NCBI GenBank assembly: GCA_023404095.1
Contig: JAEYDD010000015.1
Coordinates: 1 to 64,000 of the forward strand
Length of the DNA: 64,000 bases
Direction: 5' to 3'
Source: Pseudomonadota bacterium
Lineage (GTDB): Bacteria > Pseudomonadota > Alphaproteobacteria > Rhizobiales > Rhizobiaceae
The notes beneath the pieces are model-generated. The model saw nothing but the letters and a program-made list of their open reading frames with translations. It had not been told where the DNA came from and did not search any database. Shown here one piece after another: positions 8,952 through 17,407 of this stretch. How positions within the stretch are numbered: the stretch's first letter is position 1; every line of letters starts with the position of its first letter. Both the position numbers and the translations under genes were made by a program.

Positions 8952-10967
8952 CTATTGATCGATTGCGATCCTTGGGCGCCCTGTCGCCGTTGCGGTAAAG
9001 CGCGCTTCCACCAGTTTTCGCTGCCCCTCGATCTCCGGCGCCTCGATCAATTCGGCGAGGGTCACGGCGGGTTCGTCGGCGCCGTTGAGGTGAGCTGCGT
9101 GCAGGGCCGCGCTAATCGCGCGTTCGCGCGCCAGCGAGAATGCCTCCTCCTCCGCCAGCAGCCGCACGCTTTCCCCCGATCCGCCAACGATGAAGATGCC
9201 CTCTTCCGGCACCGTGACGAAGACAGTCGCGCTTGCCCGCACCTGCCCGACGACCGCGCCGATTGCATTGGCCACGTCCGCATCGAACGGGATGGCCTGC
9301 TCGGTGTCGAGCATGCTCGCGATTGCAGGATAGTAGACCGGCGCGGAAGCGCCGAGGCCGATCAGCGGGCGATCGAGATGAACCCGGAACTGGACGATGC
9401 CGGGCCGGCGCAGCAGGGCGCGGTCGACGGGTAGAGATTCTGCCGGATCGATCGCCCCTACCCCGTCCTCGGAAAGGCAAGCGCCCATGATGACGTCGCA
9501 AGACTGCCGCGTCAGCCGGTCGACGATCATCCGCGCCAACCGTTCGGCCGAATCCGCAATGGGCCTGCCCGACCCGTCCTTCGCCCGAGCCGCCAACTCG
9601 AGCCCCAGCCGGGACGCCTCGCGGTCCCACTGGTCCTGTCGGCCGAGGACATGCATGGCGTCCGATGGCGTAATGGCGCTGATATGCACGAGACCGCGAC
9701 CGACGAGCCGGTCGAGGGTCGCCTTCTGCAATGTGCTGGCAAGGAGCTGGTCCAGCGGCACGGGCATTCCGGGGATGCGGTCGTAGAGTGCCTGCTCCTG
9801 CGGCTGCAAGCCGCTCGCAAGGTGGTCCGGCAGCCCGGTACGCACGGCAAAACGACCGTCGTATCGCCCGACATGCGATCCCCGGAGCTGTCGTTCCAGC
9901 GCTGCTCGAACGACGTCGCCGTGAAGCGTGGACGCAAGGCTGAGGGGCAGGAAGCGCCGCGGGCCGAGATCGAGCCGTGCGGTCAGGCCACGGTCGTTGA
10001 TGCGCACCTCGGAATCGCCGCCGAGGCCGTAGGTCCGCATGGCGACCGCCTCGACCATGGTGCGGTAGCCGCCGACAACCGCCCCCTCGGCATCGAGCCG
10101 CGGGCGCCCCTTGTCCAGTATCGCCACGTCGGTGGTCGTGCCGCCGATGTCGGAAACCACCGCGTCGTCCATACCGGTCAGGTGGCGGGCGCCGACAAGG
10201 CTCGCCGCCGGTCCGGAGAGGATCGTCTCGATCGGCCGCAGTCTCGCCTCGGCCGCCGAAATCAGCGCGCCGTCGCCGCGCACGACCATCATCGGCACAT
10301 GGATGCCGCGCCGGTCCAGATAGCCCTCGCAGGCGCCGATAAGCCGGTCGATCATCGAGATCAGCCGCGCATTGAGCAACGTGGTGAGTGCGCGCCGCGG
10401 ACCGCCGAGCTTGGAGGACAGTTCATGGCTGCAGGTCACGGGGAGGTGCGAGACTTCCCGGATCCGGTCGCGCACGCGCTGCTCGTGGGCGGGATTGCGC
10501 ACGGCGAAGTATCCGGCCACCGCGAAGGATGAAACGCTCTGCGCCAGATCCGGCAACGCTGCATGGAGTGCCGACATGTCGAGCGGTGTCTCGTGTCCAT
10601 GCACGTTGTGGCCGCCAGGCAGGAACAGGACGGGGTCGTTGCCGAGCGCTTCGCCGAGCCCGTCGCGCTTCAAATCCTCCGGCCCGAATCCGATCATGAC
10701 CAGGCCGGCGCGGCCCCCCTGCCCCTCGACAAGCGCATTGGTGGCGAGCGTCGTCGACAGCGACACCAGGCTGATGGCTGAGACGGGCGCCTTTGCCTGC
10801 TCCAGCACCGCCTCGACGGCGCCTGCTATGCCGACCACCAGGTCATGCCGCGTCGTCAGCGCCTTGGCCTTCGCCACCACACCGCTCGCCTCGCTGAAGA
10901 GGACCGCATCGGTATAGGTTCCGCCGGTATCGATGCCGAGTAACAAATGGTCCGCCACGTTATCCAT
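8952..10967 (-). CDS. Hydantoinase/oxoprolinase A-type ATPase, stand-alone
   Basis: A 671-aa member of the HyuA/OplA-A family, which uses ATP to open cyclic amides such as hydantoins or 5-oxoproline. The N-terminal ASKHA-type phosphate loop LLGIDTGGTYTDAV (9-22) and the second loop VVSDIGGTTTDVAIL around residue 270 are clear. Classical enzymes need a B subunit, either adjacent or fused; neither is present here. The C-terminal third is shorter than in OplA fusions. The start at 10967 has a poor ribosome binding site, and a GTG three codons downstream is possible. The substrate cannot be told from sequence. Its neighbours are glcB and a P450, neither an obvious partner. Confidence 0.8.
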   Translation of the reverse strand: MDNVADHLLLGIDTGGTYTDAVLFSEASGVVAKAKALTTRHDLVVGIAGAVEAVLEQAKAPVSAISLVSLSTTLATNALVEGQGGRAGLVMIGFGPEDLKRDGLGEALGNDPVLFLPGGHNVHGHETPLDMSALHAALPDLAQSVSSFAVAGYFAVRNPAHEQRVRDRIREVSHLPVTCSHELSSKLGGPRRALTTLLNARLISMIDRLIGACEGYLDRRGIHVPMMVVRGDGALISAAEARLRPIETILSGPAASLVGARHLTGMDDAVVSDIGGTTTDVAILDKGRPRLDAEGAVVGGYRTMVEAVAMRTYGLGGDSEVRINDRGLTARLDLGPRRFLPLSLASTLHGDVVRAALERQLRGSHVGRYDGRFAVRTGLPDHLASGLQPQEQALYDRIPGMPVPLDQLLASTLQKATLDRLVGRGLVHISAITPSDAMHVLGRQDQWDREASRLGLELAARAKDGSGRPIADSAERLARMIVDRLTRQSCDVIMGACLSEDGVGAIDPAESLPVDRALLRRPGIVQFRVHLDRPLIGLGASAPVYYPAIASMLDTEQAIPFDADVANAIGAVVGQVRASATVFVTVPEEGIFIVGGSGESVRLLAEEEAFSLARERAISAALHAAHLNGADEPAVTLAELIEAPEIEGQRKLVEARFTATATGRPRIAIDQ

Positions 10968-11130
10968 CCGGAGTGCTGCGTGCCCCTGCAGACACGCCAG
11001 ATAAGGTTGCCGAAGGTGTTATTGCATCTCGGCCCGGATTGCCACAGCCCGCCGCGATCGGATCTACCGAGAATGACCGACAGGCCCCGGATCGCCGGCG
11101 TGTCGATCGAAACGACCGGCGGGCGGCATT

Positions 11131-12531
11131 TCAGGCGGCGCGGGCGGTGATGGTCATGGGGAGCCCTCCGGCCGGCTGGGTGGTCAGACGTTGCACCGGC
11201 CAGGGGCGGGTCTGCGGCGTCAGGTCGAAGCGATAGCGGCTCATCAGCACCGCCAGCGCGATGACGGCTTCCTGAAGCGCAAAGGTGGCGCCGATACAGA
11301 TGCGCGGGCCGGCACCGAAGGGGAGGAATTGGAAGCGGTCGATGCGGTCGCGGTTTTCCGGAAGGAAGCGCTCGGGGATGAAGGCACGCGGCTTGTCCCA
11401 ATAGAGTTCGTGGCGATGCAGCGTCCAGGGCATGATGAGAACGGTGATCCCCGCCGGGATCTCGACAGCTTCGCCGCCCGGGCTGGTCCAGCGATCCGCC
11501 GCGATCGCGGCACGGTTGATGGAGGGGGCCGGCGGATAGAGGCGAAGCGCCTCCTCGAACGCGGCCCGGGTCCAGGGCATCAGCTCCAGCCATTCGACGG
11601 GCTCTGCGCCCGACGCCATCACCCGATCGACTTCCTCCTCCATAGCCGCGCGCGCATGCGGCACGTTGGCAACGCAGTAGAGCGTCCAGGCAAGCGCGCG
11701 GGCCGTCGTCTCATGCCCGGCGCCGATGAACGTGAGGATGTTGTCCTCGATCTCTTCGTTGGTAAGCCCGTCGGGGCCTGCCTGCTGCAGAAGCAGCGTG
11801 AGGAAATCCCGCGGTGCTGCGTCGGGCTCGGCGCGCATGCGCTCCAGCCGGAGGTTCATGGTGTTGCGGACAATCGACCGGAACTTCTCCAGGACCTTCT
11901 GGCCGCCGATCCGCGTCAGGCGCGGCATCCAGGCAGGCGCCTTCAGCAGATCGAACGGATCCACCCGACCCATTCGATGCAGCAGCGCGTTGACGTCGTC
12001 GGCAAAGTTTCCGCTCGAAGAGACGATCTCACCGGAAAAAAGCGTGTCTGCGAGAATGGCGAACGTCAGCTCGGTCATGTCGTTGGCGATGTCGAAGACC
12101 GTGCCGTCCCTGCCCGCGTCCGCATACTTCGCAGCGTAAAGTTCGGATTGGCGCAGCATCTGGCCGGCAAAGCCGCGAGCGTGGCGGGGCGTGAAGATCG
12201 GTGCAACCGCCTTGCGCGAGCGCTTCCAGACAGCCCCTTCCGCCGTCAGCAGACCATCACGCAGGATCGGGCGCAGCACCAGCTGGCGCACGTCGCCCAT
12301 GCGATAGTTCTGGGCGTTGTCGACCAGGACATGCTTTATCAGGCCGGGATCGTTGACGATCAGCGTATGCTCGCGAAAGAAGCGCGTCTCGATCCAGGGA
12401 AGCGTGTAGGACGGCTCGCCCCACAGTTCGAGCGGGTTGCGCAGAACCGTACGGATGATTTCCAGCCGCGACGGCGGCACGGTTCGCGGAAGCGGTGCCG
12501 GGGGTTCGAACGGCTGCGGACGCATATCCAT
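11131..12531 (-). CDS. Cytochrome P450
   Basis: A 466-aa cytochrome P450 monooxygenase. Diagnostic parts are the I-helix oxygen-binding motif FIGAGHETTARAL, the K-helix EEALRLYPPAP (ExxR) and the heme-binding loop FLPFGAGPRICIG with axial ligand C412. The style of these motifs resembles fatty-acid hydroxylase-type P450s (CYP102 heme domain, CYP4) more than the camphor type. No ferredoxin or reductase gene is adjacent, so it must use redox partners encoded elsewhere. I chose ATG 12531, which follows GAGGGAG; the frame is open eight codons further. The substrate is unknown. Confidence 0.9.
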   Translation of the reverse strand: MDMRPQPFEPPAPLPRTVPPSRLEIIRTVLRNPLELWGEPSYTLPWIETRFFREHTLIVNDPGLIKHVLVDNAQNYRMGDVRQLVLRPILRDGLLTAEGAVWKRSRKAVAPIFTPRHARGFAGQMLRQSELYAAKYADAGRDGTVFDIANDMTELTFAILADTLFSGEIVSSSGNFADDVNALLHRMGRVDPFDLLKAPAWMPRLTRIGGQKVLEKFRSIVRNTMNLRLERMRAEPDAAPRDFLTLLLQQAGPDGLTNEEIEDNILTFIGAGHETTARALAWTLYCVANVPHARAAMEEEVDRVMASGAEPVEWLELMPWTRAAFEEALRLYPPAPSINRAAIAADRWTSPGGEAVEIPAGITVLIMPWTLHRHELYWDKPRAFIPERFLPENRDRIDRFQFLPFGAGPRICIGATFALQEAVIALAVLMSRYRFDLTPQTRPWPVQRLTTQPAGGLPMTITARAA

Positions 12532-12593
12532 GGCGCTCCCTCGCACGTTACACATTCTCGGTCGGCGGACATCGTCGCCGGGATGTATCCAGA

Positions 12594-13538
12594 CTAGAGT
12601 AGCCCCTGCAATTCGGCCAGCTTATCGTTGACCAGCCAGCCGTAATAGTTTTCCTCTGGCCAAGGCGAAGTCCCTTCGGCCCGGCGCCGGGCGAAATCCG
12701 CAGCGCGCGCATCGGGATTTCCGACATTGTAGAGCGTCGCTGTAATGCCGGGATTCCTGGAGATATCGACGTCGGCAATCTGCTTGTAGGCATCGATAGA
12801 ATGACGGATCGACGCTGCCATGTAGGCCAGCGAGATATCCGGATCCATGATCGCCTTGTAGACGCCGGCGGCATCCTTTTCGTCCAGTCGATCGTAGCCC
12901 GAAACACGCACGACCACGTCCGTCAGCATCAGTGCCGTCAGTGGATTGATCTGGCCGAGGCCGAACGTCTGGCCGGCATAGAACGGCTGGAAGAAAACCG
13001 CGCTGAAACGGTTGTTCGGATAGGCGACGCCGCCGACCGTCCTGCCCTTGAACTTCTGGTTCCAGACGGATTCGCGGCACGACCATACCGAATAGGAGCC
13101 CTTCTTTCCCTCGCAGGCAGCAAACTCGGGACGATCCACGAACGTGTCGACGCGCTCGCCATTGTAGGCGAAGCGAAAGCTGTCGCCGGCATAGGATGCG
13201 GCCTTGATGTAGTAGCTCTGAAGACGGTCGTAGGCATCGACGTTGTAGGTATGCTCACCGACGATCGCGCCGACCATGTGGATCGGGGCGATGCCATATT
13301 GTGCTGCCACCGCCTTGATCTTCGACACCAGCTCGCGGTCGCCGGCCAGAAGGTCGCGCACCTTGTCGTACTTGGCGTCGAAGCTCGTCTTGCCCGCCTT
13401 CGTACGGCGAACCGAAGCGCCGGGTACGTTCGGCTGCTCCGCATTGCGATTGCCGGGCGGCACCACTTCCGTCGCCGAAGCGGGTGCTGCGGCAAGAAGG
13501 GTGGCGGAAATGGCAAGCAATGTCAGCAGATGTCGCAC
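12594..13538 (-). CDS. DUF1402 family secreted protein, possible lysozyme-like fold
   Basis: A 314-aa exported protein of the DUF1402 family, seen mainly in Rhizobiales. A signal peptide covers about residues 1-22 (LLTLLAISATLLAAAPASA). The central region has features of lytic transglycosylases: a glutamate in MVGAIVGEHTYN (E95) and, about 100 residues later, FGLGQINPLTALM (193-199 for GLGQINP), which recalls the GLMQIxP motif of Slt enzymes. This similarity is by eye and unproven. I chose the GTG at 13538 because it begins the signal peptide; the frame stays open to 13640. It lies 62 bp upstream of the P450 start on the same strand. Confidence 0.75.
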   Translation of the reverse strand: MRHLLTLLAISATLLAAAPASATEVVPPGNRNAEQPNVPGASVRRTKAGKTSFDAKYDKVRDLLAGDRELVSKIKAVAAQYGIAPIHMVGAIVGEHTYNVDAYDRLQSYYIKAASYAGDSFRFAYNGERVDTFVDRPEFAACEGKKGSYSVWSCRESVWNQKFKGRTVGGVAYPNNRFSAVFFQPFYAGQTFGLGQINPLTALMLTDVVVRVSGYDRLDEKDAAGVYKAIMDPDISLAYMAASIRHSIDAYKQIADVDISRNPGITATLYNVGNPDARAADFARRRAEGTSPWPEENYYGWLVNDKLAELQGLL

Positions 13539-13643
13539 GATCCGGTTTCTCCGACCTTCGGAAATGGTCTCTTCCAGCCTGTGTTGATTTTCGCGGCACC
13601 CATGCAGACCAATCGTGTCGGAATGATGCCGCACAGACACACG

Positions 13644-13675
13644 AAAACGCCGCGTTTCTAGAGCGAAGCGCGGCG
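13644..13675 (-). terminator. Terminator for the hslV-hslU operon
   Basis: Read on the minus strand, CGCCGCG and CGCGGCG (13669-13675 and 13648-13654) form a stem extended by TT/AA with one bulge, followed by TTTT (13647-13644). It lies about 60 bp past the hslU stop. Confidence 0.5.
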
Positions 13676-13735
13676 CGTGTCGAGGCGACGGCGATCAAAT
13701 TCGCAGGACCGGCAGGCTGGCCGCCGGTCGTGCCG

Positions 13736-15043
13736 TCAGAGGATGTAGCGAGACAGATCGGTGTTGGCGGCGAGAGCACCGACGTGCTTGCGGACGTATT
13801 CGGCGTCGATCGTCACGGTACTACCCGCCGAATCCGGCGCTTCGAACGAAATCTCGTCGAGCACCCGCTCCATTACCGTCTGCAGGCGCCGCGCGCCGAT
13901 ATTCTCGACACTGGCGTTCAGCTGAACGGCGACATCGGCCAGCGCATCAAGCGCGTCCTCGGTGAAATCAAGCGACACCTGCTCGGTTTCCATCAGCGCC
14001 TTGTATTGGCGGATGAGGCTCGCCTCCGTCTCCGTCAGGATCCGGCGGAAGTCTTCCTTCGTCAGCGCGCGCAGCTCGACGCGGATCGGCAGACGGCCCT
14101 GCAGTTCCGGCAACAGGTCCGAGGGCTTTGCCACATGAAAGGCGCCGGAGGCGATGAAGAGGATGTGGTCGGTCTTCACCGGCCCGTACTTCGTTGCCAC
14201 GGTCGTACCTTCCACGAGCGGCAGCAGGTCGCGCTGCACGCCCTCGCGCGAGACGCCTGCACCGATGCCGCCGTCACGCGCTGCGATCTTGTCGATCTCG
14301 TCGAGGAAGACGATGCCGTCATTCTCGACGGAACGCACAGCCTCGCGCTGGATCTGCTCGTTGTCGATCAGCTTGTCGGATTCGTCGTCGATCAGGAGCT
14401 TGTAGGAGTCCTTGACCGTCGTCTTGACCTTCTTGGTGCGGCCGCCCATCGCCTTGCCGAACATTTCGGAAAGGTTGAGCACGCCGACATTGGCGCCGGG
14501 CATGCCGGGAATCTCGAAACCAGGCATGCCCGAACCGCTGTCGGCGATGTCGATCTCGATCTCCTTGTCGTCCAGCTCGTTGTTGCGCAGCTTCTTGCGG
14601 AAGCTGTCGCGCGTGGCCGGAGAGGCGGTCGCGCCGACCAGCGCATCGAGCACCCGCTCCTCGGCATTCAAATGCGCCTTGGCGACGACCTCGGCGCGCT
14701 TCTTCTCACGCACAAGGCCGATACCGACCTCGACGAGGTCGCGCACGATCTGTTCGACATCGCGGCCGACATAGCCGACCTCGGTGAACTTGGTGGCCTC
14801 GACCTTCACGAAAGGCGCGCCGGCGAGCTTGGCCAGGCGGCGGGAAATCTCCGTCTTGCCGACGCCGGTCGGGCCGATCATCAGGATGTTCTTCGGCATC
14901 ACCTCGTCGCGCAGGTCGTCGCCGAGCTGCTGGCGGCGCCAGCGGTTGCGCAGGGCGATCGCGACGGCGCGCTTGGCGTCCTTCTGGCCGATGATGTAGC
15001 GGTCCAGTTCGGAGACGATCTCGCGGGGGGAAAAATTACTCAT
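13736..15043 (-). CDS. hslU: HslU (ClpY), ATPase subunit of the HslVU protease
   Basis: AAA+ unfoldase, 435 aa, that feeds substrates into HslV. Walker A is GPTGVGKT (57-64), and Walker B is in the segment VFLDEIDKI. The C-terminus NTDLSRYIL is the conserved tail that docks into HslV to activate it. It is the last gene of the minus-strand operon hslV-GNAT-hslU, starting 7 bp after the GNAT stop. A heat-shock (RpoH) promoter before hslV is likely in this family, and a candidate is listed separately. Confidence 0.97.
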   Translation of the reverse strand: MSNFSPREIVSELDRYIIGQKDAKRAVAIALRNRWRRQQLGDDLRDEVMPKNILMIGPTGVGKTEISRRLAKLAGAPFVKVEATKFTEVGYVGRDVEQIVRDLVEVGIGLVREKKRAEVVAKAHLNAEERVLDALVGATASPATRDSFRKKLRNNELDDKEIEIDIADSGSGMPGFEIPGMPGANVGVLNLSEMFGKAMGGRTKKVKTTVKDSYKLLIDDESDKLIDNEQIQREAVRSVENDGIVFLDEIDKIAARDGGIGAGVSREGVQRDLLPLVEGTTVATKYGPVKTDHILFIASGAFHVAKPSDLLPELQGRLPIRVELRALTKEDFRRILTETEASLIRQYKALMETEQVSLDFTEDALDALADVAVQLNASVENIGARRLQTVMERVLDEISFEAPDSAGSTVTIDAEYVRKHVGALAANTDLSRYIL

Positions 15044-15050
15044 CTCGTTC

Positions 15051-15536
15051 TCACTTTCGGCGACGGTCCCGAGCCATCATCAGCGCCGGGCCGTCCTCTG
15101 TGTGTCGTTCATCAAATGCGTGGAAACCCGCCTTCTCGTAAGCCCGGATCGCCCGCCTGTTATCGGGGTGCGGATCTATGACGACCCGCCGAACCCCCTT
15201 TTCGAAAAGCCCTGCAACGAAGGCTTCAATCATTTGCGGGCCGAGGCCCTTGCCGATGAGCGCGGGCTCGCCGATGAACTGGTCGATGCCGACCGTTCCG
15301 GCCGGCTGGTCACCATAGGGATGCCCGGGTCCATCGACCACATAGCTCTGGAGGTAACCGACCGGCCTGCCATCGAGCAGAACCAGACAAGGTTCGACCA
15401 GGGGATCGCTGAAATGATCTCTGATCCCGGCCGCCTCCGTTTCCGGCTCGCCCCACCATCGCCGCACGTGCGGCTGTCCGAGCCAGCGCAAGACAAGCGG
15501 CATGTCCGCCTCCGTCACTGGCCGGAAGCCGATCAC
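15051..15536 (-). CDS. GNAT acetyltransferase, AAC(6')-Ib-like
   Basis: A 161-aa GNAT-fold acetyltransferase. It aligns by eye with aminoglycoside 6'-N-acetyltransferases of the AAC(6')-Ib group: RRWWGE near residue 25, GIDQFIGEP (about 103-111), the acetyl-CoA loop IGKGLGPQ and the C-terminal DPHPDNRRAIRAYEKAGF. It lies inside the hslV-hslU operon with 3 bp and 7 bp gaps, so it must be cotranscribed with the protease. Chromosomal homologues at this spot in other rhizobia are, as I recall, annotated only as acetyltransferases. Whether it acts on aminoglycosides, a metabolite or a protein is open. Confidence 0.88.
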   Translation of the reverse strand: MIGFRPVTEADMPLVLRWLGQPHVRRWWGEPETEAAGIRDHFSDPLVEPCLVLLDGRPVGYLQSYVVDGPGHPYGDQPAGTVGIDQFIGEPALIGKGLGPQMIEAFVAGLFEKGVRRVVIDPHPDNRRAIRAYEKAGFHAFDERHTEDGPALMMARDRRRK

Positions 15537-15539
15537 CTC

Positions 15540-16100
15540 CTAGCGCTCGGCATCCAGCGTCTCCACCACCACGTTGTGATTGGTGTAGACGCAGATATCG
15601 CCGGCTATCTGCATCGCACGGCGGGCGACTTCCTCGGCCGACTTGTCGCTGTCCATCAGCGCGCGGGCGGCCGCGAATGCGTAGTTGCCGCCGGACCCGA
15701 TCGCGAGCGTGCCGTGTTCCGGCTCCAATACGTCGCCGTTGCCGGTGATCGCCAGCGTGATGTTCTTGTCGGCGACGAGCATCATAGCCTCCAGATTGCG
15801 CAGGTACTTGTTCGTTCGCCAGTCCTTGGCGAGCTCAACGGCGGCACGCATCAGCTGGTCGGGATACTGCTCGAGCTTCTCCTCGAGCCTTTCAAGAAGG
15901 GTGAAGGCGTCCGCCGTCGCCCCTGCAAATCCGGCGATGACATCGCCCTTGCCGAGCCTGCGCACCTTGCGCGCATTGCCCTTCATGACCGTCTGGCCGA
16001 GGCTCACCTGACCATCACCCGCCATGACCACCTTGCCGCCCTTGCGCACCGTGATGATCGTGGTGGCGTGCATCGTTCCGTAGGGATCGTGTTCACTCAT
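15540..16100 (-). CDS. hslV: HslV (ClpQ), peptidase subunit of the HslVU protease
   Basis: Proteasome-like N-terminal nucleophile hydrolase, 186 aa. Alignment to E. coli HslV (mature start TTIVSV) places the catalytic threonine at T13 of HATTIITVRK, so the product carries a 12-residue leader that would have to be removed. If translation starts at the internal ATG (residue 10, position 16073) the leader is two residues plus Met. Further motifs are GDGQVSLGQTVMK and GSGGNYAFAAARAL. It is the first gene of the hslV-GNAT-hslU operon and diverges from hisB over about 210 bp. Confidence 0.96.
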   Translation of the reverse strand: MSEHDPYGTMHATTIITVRKGGKVVMAGDGQVSLGQTVMKGNARKVRRLGKGDVIAGFAGATADAFTLLERLEEKLEQYPDQLMRAAVELAKDWRTNKYLRNLEAMMLVADKNITLAITGNGDVLEPEHGTLAIGSGGNYAFAAARALMDSDKSAEEVARRAMQIAGDICVYTNHNVVVETLDAER

Positions 16101-16176
16101 ATGAATACACCTGTATAGTGCGCACCCGCCGAAGCCGGGCGCGCGCCGCCCGAAATGGGCCGGCTCACTCGCATCC

Positions 16177-16204
16177 TATGTAGGGGGCGAAAAGCCGATT
16201 GCAA
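16177..16204 (-). promoter_or_regulatory. Candidate promoter of hslV (possible RpoH type)
   Basis: On the minus strand TTGCAA (16204-16199) is followed after 16 bases by TACATA (16182-16177), with a CCCCC run just before the -10. The pattern TTG-N18-CTACAT is close to the alphaproteobacterial heat-shock consensus CTTG-N17/18-CYTATNT, which fits a protease operon. It lies 77 bp upstream of the hslV start. Confidence 0.35.
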
Positions 16205-16313
16205 TCTGCACTGCAGGTGGCAAGGCAAGCGGTCCGGGAATGCTGGCATTTTGCCCGTGCGCCTGATATGGGGACGGCGAAGACCTTCTGCGAATACCAG
16301 GGTACGCACGTCC

Positions 16314-16907
16314 ATGAGCCGCACAGCCAGCATTTCCCGCAAGACCAACGAGACGGCCGTTTCCGTAACAGTCGAAATCGACGGCACGGGCACCTCGAAG
16401 ATTTCGACCGGCGTCGGCTTCTTCGACCATATGCTGGAACAGTTGTCGCGCCATTCGCTGATCGATATGGAGATCGAGACGAAGGGTGACCTGCACGTCG
16501 ACGACCACCATGCGGTCGAAGACACCGGGATCGCGATCGGCCAGGCCATTGCCAAGGCGCTCGGCGACCGGCGCGGCATCACCCGCTACGCCTCGCTCGA
16601 CCTGGCCATGGACGAGACGATGACGCGCGCTGCCGTCGACGTTTCCGGCCGTCCCTTCCTGGTCTGGAACGTGGCATTCTCGGCGCCGAAGATCGGCACC
16701 TTCGATACCGAACTGGTGCGGGAATTCTTTCAGGCACTGGCGCAGAACGCCGGTATCACGCTGCACATCCAGAACATCTACGGCGCCAACAACCATCATA
16801 TCGCCGAGACCTGCTTCAAATCCGTCGCCCGGGTGCTGCGTACGGCAACCGAAATCGATCCCCGCCAGCAAGGCCGCATTCCCTCGACGAAGGGTTCGCT
16901 GGCCTGA
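16314..16907 (+). CDS. hisB: Imidazoleglycerol-phosphate dehydratase
   Basis: Monofunctional IGP dehydratase, 197 aa, catalysing the sixth step of histidine synthesis (imidazoleglycerol phosphate to imidazoleacetol phosphate). Metal-binding motifs are DDHHAVEDTGIAIGQA and the second half-site NNHHIAETCFKS, plus the central FDHMLEQLSRHS. There is no fused phosphatase domain, as usual in Alphaproteobacteria. I chose ATG 16314, which matches the family N-terminus (SISRKTNETAV), although the frame stays open to 16155. It begins the run hisB-DUF2628-hisH-hisA-hisF-hisE-coaA. Confidence 0.97.
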   Translation: MSRTASISRKTNETAVSVTVEIDGTGTSKISTGVGFFDHMLEQLSRHSLIDMEIETKGDLHVDDHHAVEDTGIAIGQAIAKALGDRRGITRYASLDLAMDETMTRAAVDVSGRPFLVWNVAFSAPKIGTFDTELVREFFQALAQNAGITLHIQNIYGANNHHIAETCFKSVARVLRTATEIDPRQQGRIPSTKGSLA

Positions 16908-16933
16908 CCGGCAGACCGGCAGGACAAACCACG

Positions 16934-17407
16934 TTGACCACCGCGAGCTACCTGATCCTGACCCCGCCGGGCGCTCCAGCCGCGACCGAGAAGGCAGCGT
17001 TCGTTCGCGACGGCTTCCGCTGGACCGCCTTCTTCTTTCCGGCGATCTGGCTGCTCGTGCACCGCCTGTGGTTCTGGGGCATCGTTGCGATCGTCCTGCA
17101 GATCACCGCCACGAGCCTTTCCGGCAGCCCTGATTTCGCGATTGCCGGCCTGGTGCTCGGCCTCGCCGTCTCCCTGTTGACGGCCCTGGAAGGCCCGCAG
17201 GCGATCGTGCGGGCGCTGGAGGCGCGCGACTGGACGCTGCGGAGTGCTGTCCAGGCGCGCGATCTGGCAACGGCCGAGCAGATGTACTTCAGTGATGTGC
17301 CGGCGACGGAAGCTGCATCGGCTACGGCCCTGCTGCCGCCGACGGACAAGACAACCGGAGCCGCACGACCTCTCGCGCTCGGCCTCCTCGGCTATGACGG
17401 AGAATGA
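16934..17407 (+). CDS. DUF2628 domain membrane protein
   Basis: A 157-aa small membrane protein with a DUF2628-type hydrophobic core: segments at about 31-44, 46-62 and 68-85, preceded by FVRDGFRWTAFFFP and followed by a soluble tail. The family occurs within his operons of Rhizobiales, but its function is unknown. The start appears to be TTG 16934; no ATG lies nearby in frame. Its stop overlaps the hisH start (ATGA), which indicates translational coupling with histidine synthesis genes. Confidence 0.8.
   Translation: MTTASYLILTPPGAPAATEKAAFVRDGFRWTAFFFPAIWLLVHRLWFWGIVAIVLQITATSLSGSPDFAIAGLVLGLAVSLLTALEGPQAIVRALEARDWTLRSAVQARDLATAEQMYFSDVPATEAASATALLPPTDKTTGAARPLALGLLGYDGE

Noticed and set aside
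7243..8958. Plus-strand frame of 571 codons opposite glcB
   Set aside because: Antisense of malate synthase G with no recognisable domain.
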